Origin: Nitrospinae bacterium AH_259_B05_G02_I21
GTDB taxonomy: Bacteria; JADFOP01
DNA length: 64,000 nt
Reading direction: 5' to 3'
Assembly (NCBI GenBank): GCA_027717595.1
Contig: JALLOF010000004.1
Coordinates: 1 to 64,000 of the forward strand
This document shows positions 63,473 to 64,000 of this stretch, in pieces. A program made the translations under genes and the position numbers. Every line of letters starts with the position of its first letter. Within the stretch, counting starts at the first letter, position 1. Under the pieces are notes generated by a model that had not been told where the DNA came from, searched no databases, and saw only the letters and a program-made list of their open reading frames with translations.

Positions 63473-64000
63473 TCACTTCGGCACGTAGATCTTTCCCAAG
63501 GGGTAGTCACGCAGGCGGCCGGGCACTTCGTACCAGAGATCTATGGCCCGAAGCACCCCGGGCGAGAAGCGCACGCGGGTAAGGCGGTAGTTGAGCCGCT
63601 CAAGATCGGTCATCGGCCGGTCCTCGGGGGGCACGGCAAAGGCGTTCAGCTGGATGAGGGCGAAGCGGTGGCGGGCGATGTCGCGGATGAGCGGCCTCTC
63701 GTCCCACCTGCCCCCTTGCGCCAGCCACTTCAGGATGAAGGTATTCGCCAGCACCGGCTTGCCCGCCGCCAGCACGTAGAAAGGCTCCTCGGCCAGCACC
63801 GGGCCCTCCACCCGACGGATGACCGAGATCATCTGCTCGTCCCGCTTGAGAAGCGCGTCCCAGCCGAAGTGCCAGAGCCGTTGGGCCTCCCACATCCGCC
63901 GACTCAGGGGATACCCCTGCAGCGGCACCTGGAGAAAGAAGAGCGAGAGCGCCACGGCGAGCGAGGCCGCGAGGCGCCTTCCCGGAGACTTGAGGGCGGG
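63473..64000 (-). CDS. Membrane protein C-terminal part, 5' end outside window
   Basis: The frame is open to base 64,000 with no start codon needed, giving at least 175 residues. It begins within a hydrophobic helix (LAASLAVALSLFFLQVPLQG), followed by a soluble C-terminal domain (WEAQRLWHFGWDALLKRDEQ, then VEGPVLAEEPFYVLAAGKPV). This ending resembles the soluble tail of polyprenyl-linked sugar transferases or similar multi-span proteins, but the catalytic part is outside the window, so the family is uncertain. It converges with pepA (19-base gap). Confidence 0.6.
   Translation of the reverse strand, partial: PALKSPGRRLAASLAVALSLFFLQVPLQGYPLSRRMWEAQRLWHFGWDALLKRDEQMISVIRRVEGPVLAEEPFYVLAAGKPVLANTFILKWLAQGGRWDERPLIRDIARHRFALIQLNAFAVPPEDRPMTDLERLNYRLTRVRFSPGVLRAIDLWYEVPGRLRDYPLGKIYVPK

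Overview
The window is a high-GC bacterial chromosome segment. Its housekeeping genes are a split proton-translocating transhydrogenase, an Fe-S assembly set, tig-clpP-clpX, thrS-infC-rpmI-rplT-pheS-pheT, a class II (B12-dependent) ribonucleotide reductase and a leucyl aminopeptidase. A lipobox SPOR protein and ArnT-like sugar transferases point to a Gram-negative cell, probably from a poorly cultivated Deltaproteobacteria/Nitrospinota-like lineage. I cannot fix the taxon from sequence alone.

Layout. 1-2.2 kb is AT-rich accessory DNA with small unknown genes, ending at a 3' fragment of a tRNA-Ser gene and the last codons of an integrase. 2.2-7.7 kb holds two membrane sugar transferases, an exported protein of unknown role and a tail-fibre-like gene remnant. 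7.9-16.4 kb is core metabolism: pntB/pntAB/pntAA, then cysteine desulfurase, A-type Fe-S carrier, YgfZ-like and ThiO-like genes, and a CgeB-like glycosyltransferase. 16.4-21.8 kb is a patchwork of dispersed repeats, toxin-antitoxin genes (one intact HigBA-like pair, one HicBA pair whose toxin gene is cut off by a repeat), small zinc proteins, a TPR protein and an FKBP-type isomerase. 21.9-26.8 kb carries a nitrilase-family hydrolase, recG and a SPOR lipoprotein.

The main discovery is at 27,024-42,620: a 15.6-kb element integrated in tRNA-Arg(TCT), bounded by 45-bp direct copies of the tRNA 3' half. From left to right it has a tyrosine integrase, a ribbon-helix-helix regulator, an excisionase-like gene, a five-copy iteron array around an AT-rich core, a P-loop ATPase, an XRE regulator and two unknown genes. 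The cargo follows: a STAND NTPase with TPR repeats, a Cas4-like nuclease, a type IIG restriction-modification enzyme, and a TPR protein overlapping an Mrr-type nuclease. A second ribbon-helix-helix gene and a terminase-small-subunit-like gene sit next to the right attachment site. Size and gene order resemble phage-inducible chromosomal islands (phage satellites), here loaded with anti-phage cargo. That reading is inference.

42.8-56.1 kb returns to core genome: a four-tRNA cluster (His, Arg, Lys, Leu), tig-clpP-clpX, methylmalonyl-CoA epimerase, tRNA-Val, the thrS to pheT translation cluster, a coiled-coil gene with zapA, and a secreted protein that looks like an inactive trypsin-fold protease. 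56.1-57.8 kb is a low-GC insert with small genes and a partial duplication. nrdJ follows, preceded by a 40-bp perfect palindrome, then a short SNase-like gene, a repeat block, DoxX, a Cys-rich protein, pepA and the end of a membrane protein that runs off the window.

Two dispersed repeat families run through the intergenic regions: a hairpin-rich element of about 70 bp with a 27-bp core (at least seven cores), and a longer TGTCTAA-rich element present twice in opposite orientation 44 kb apart.
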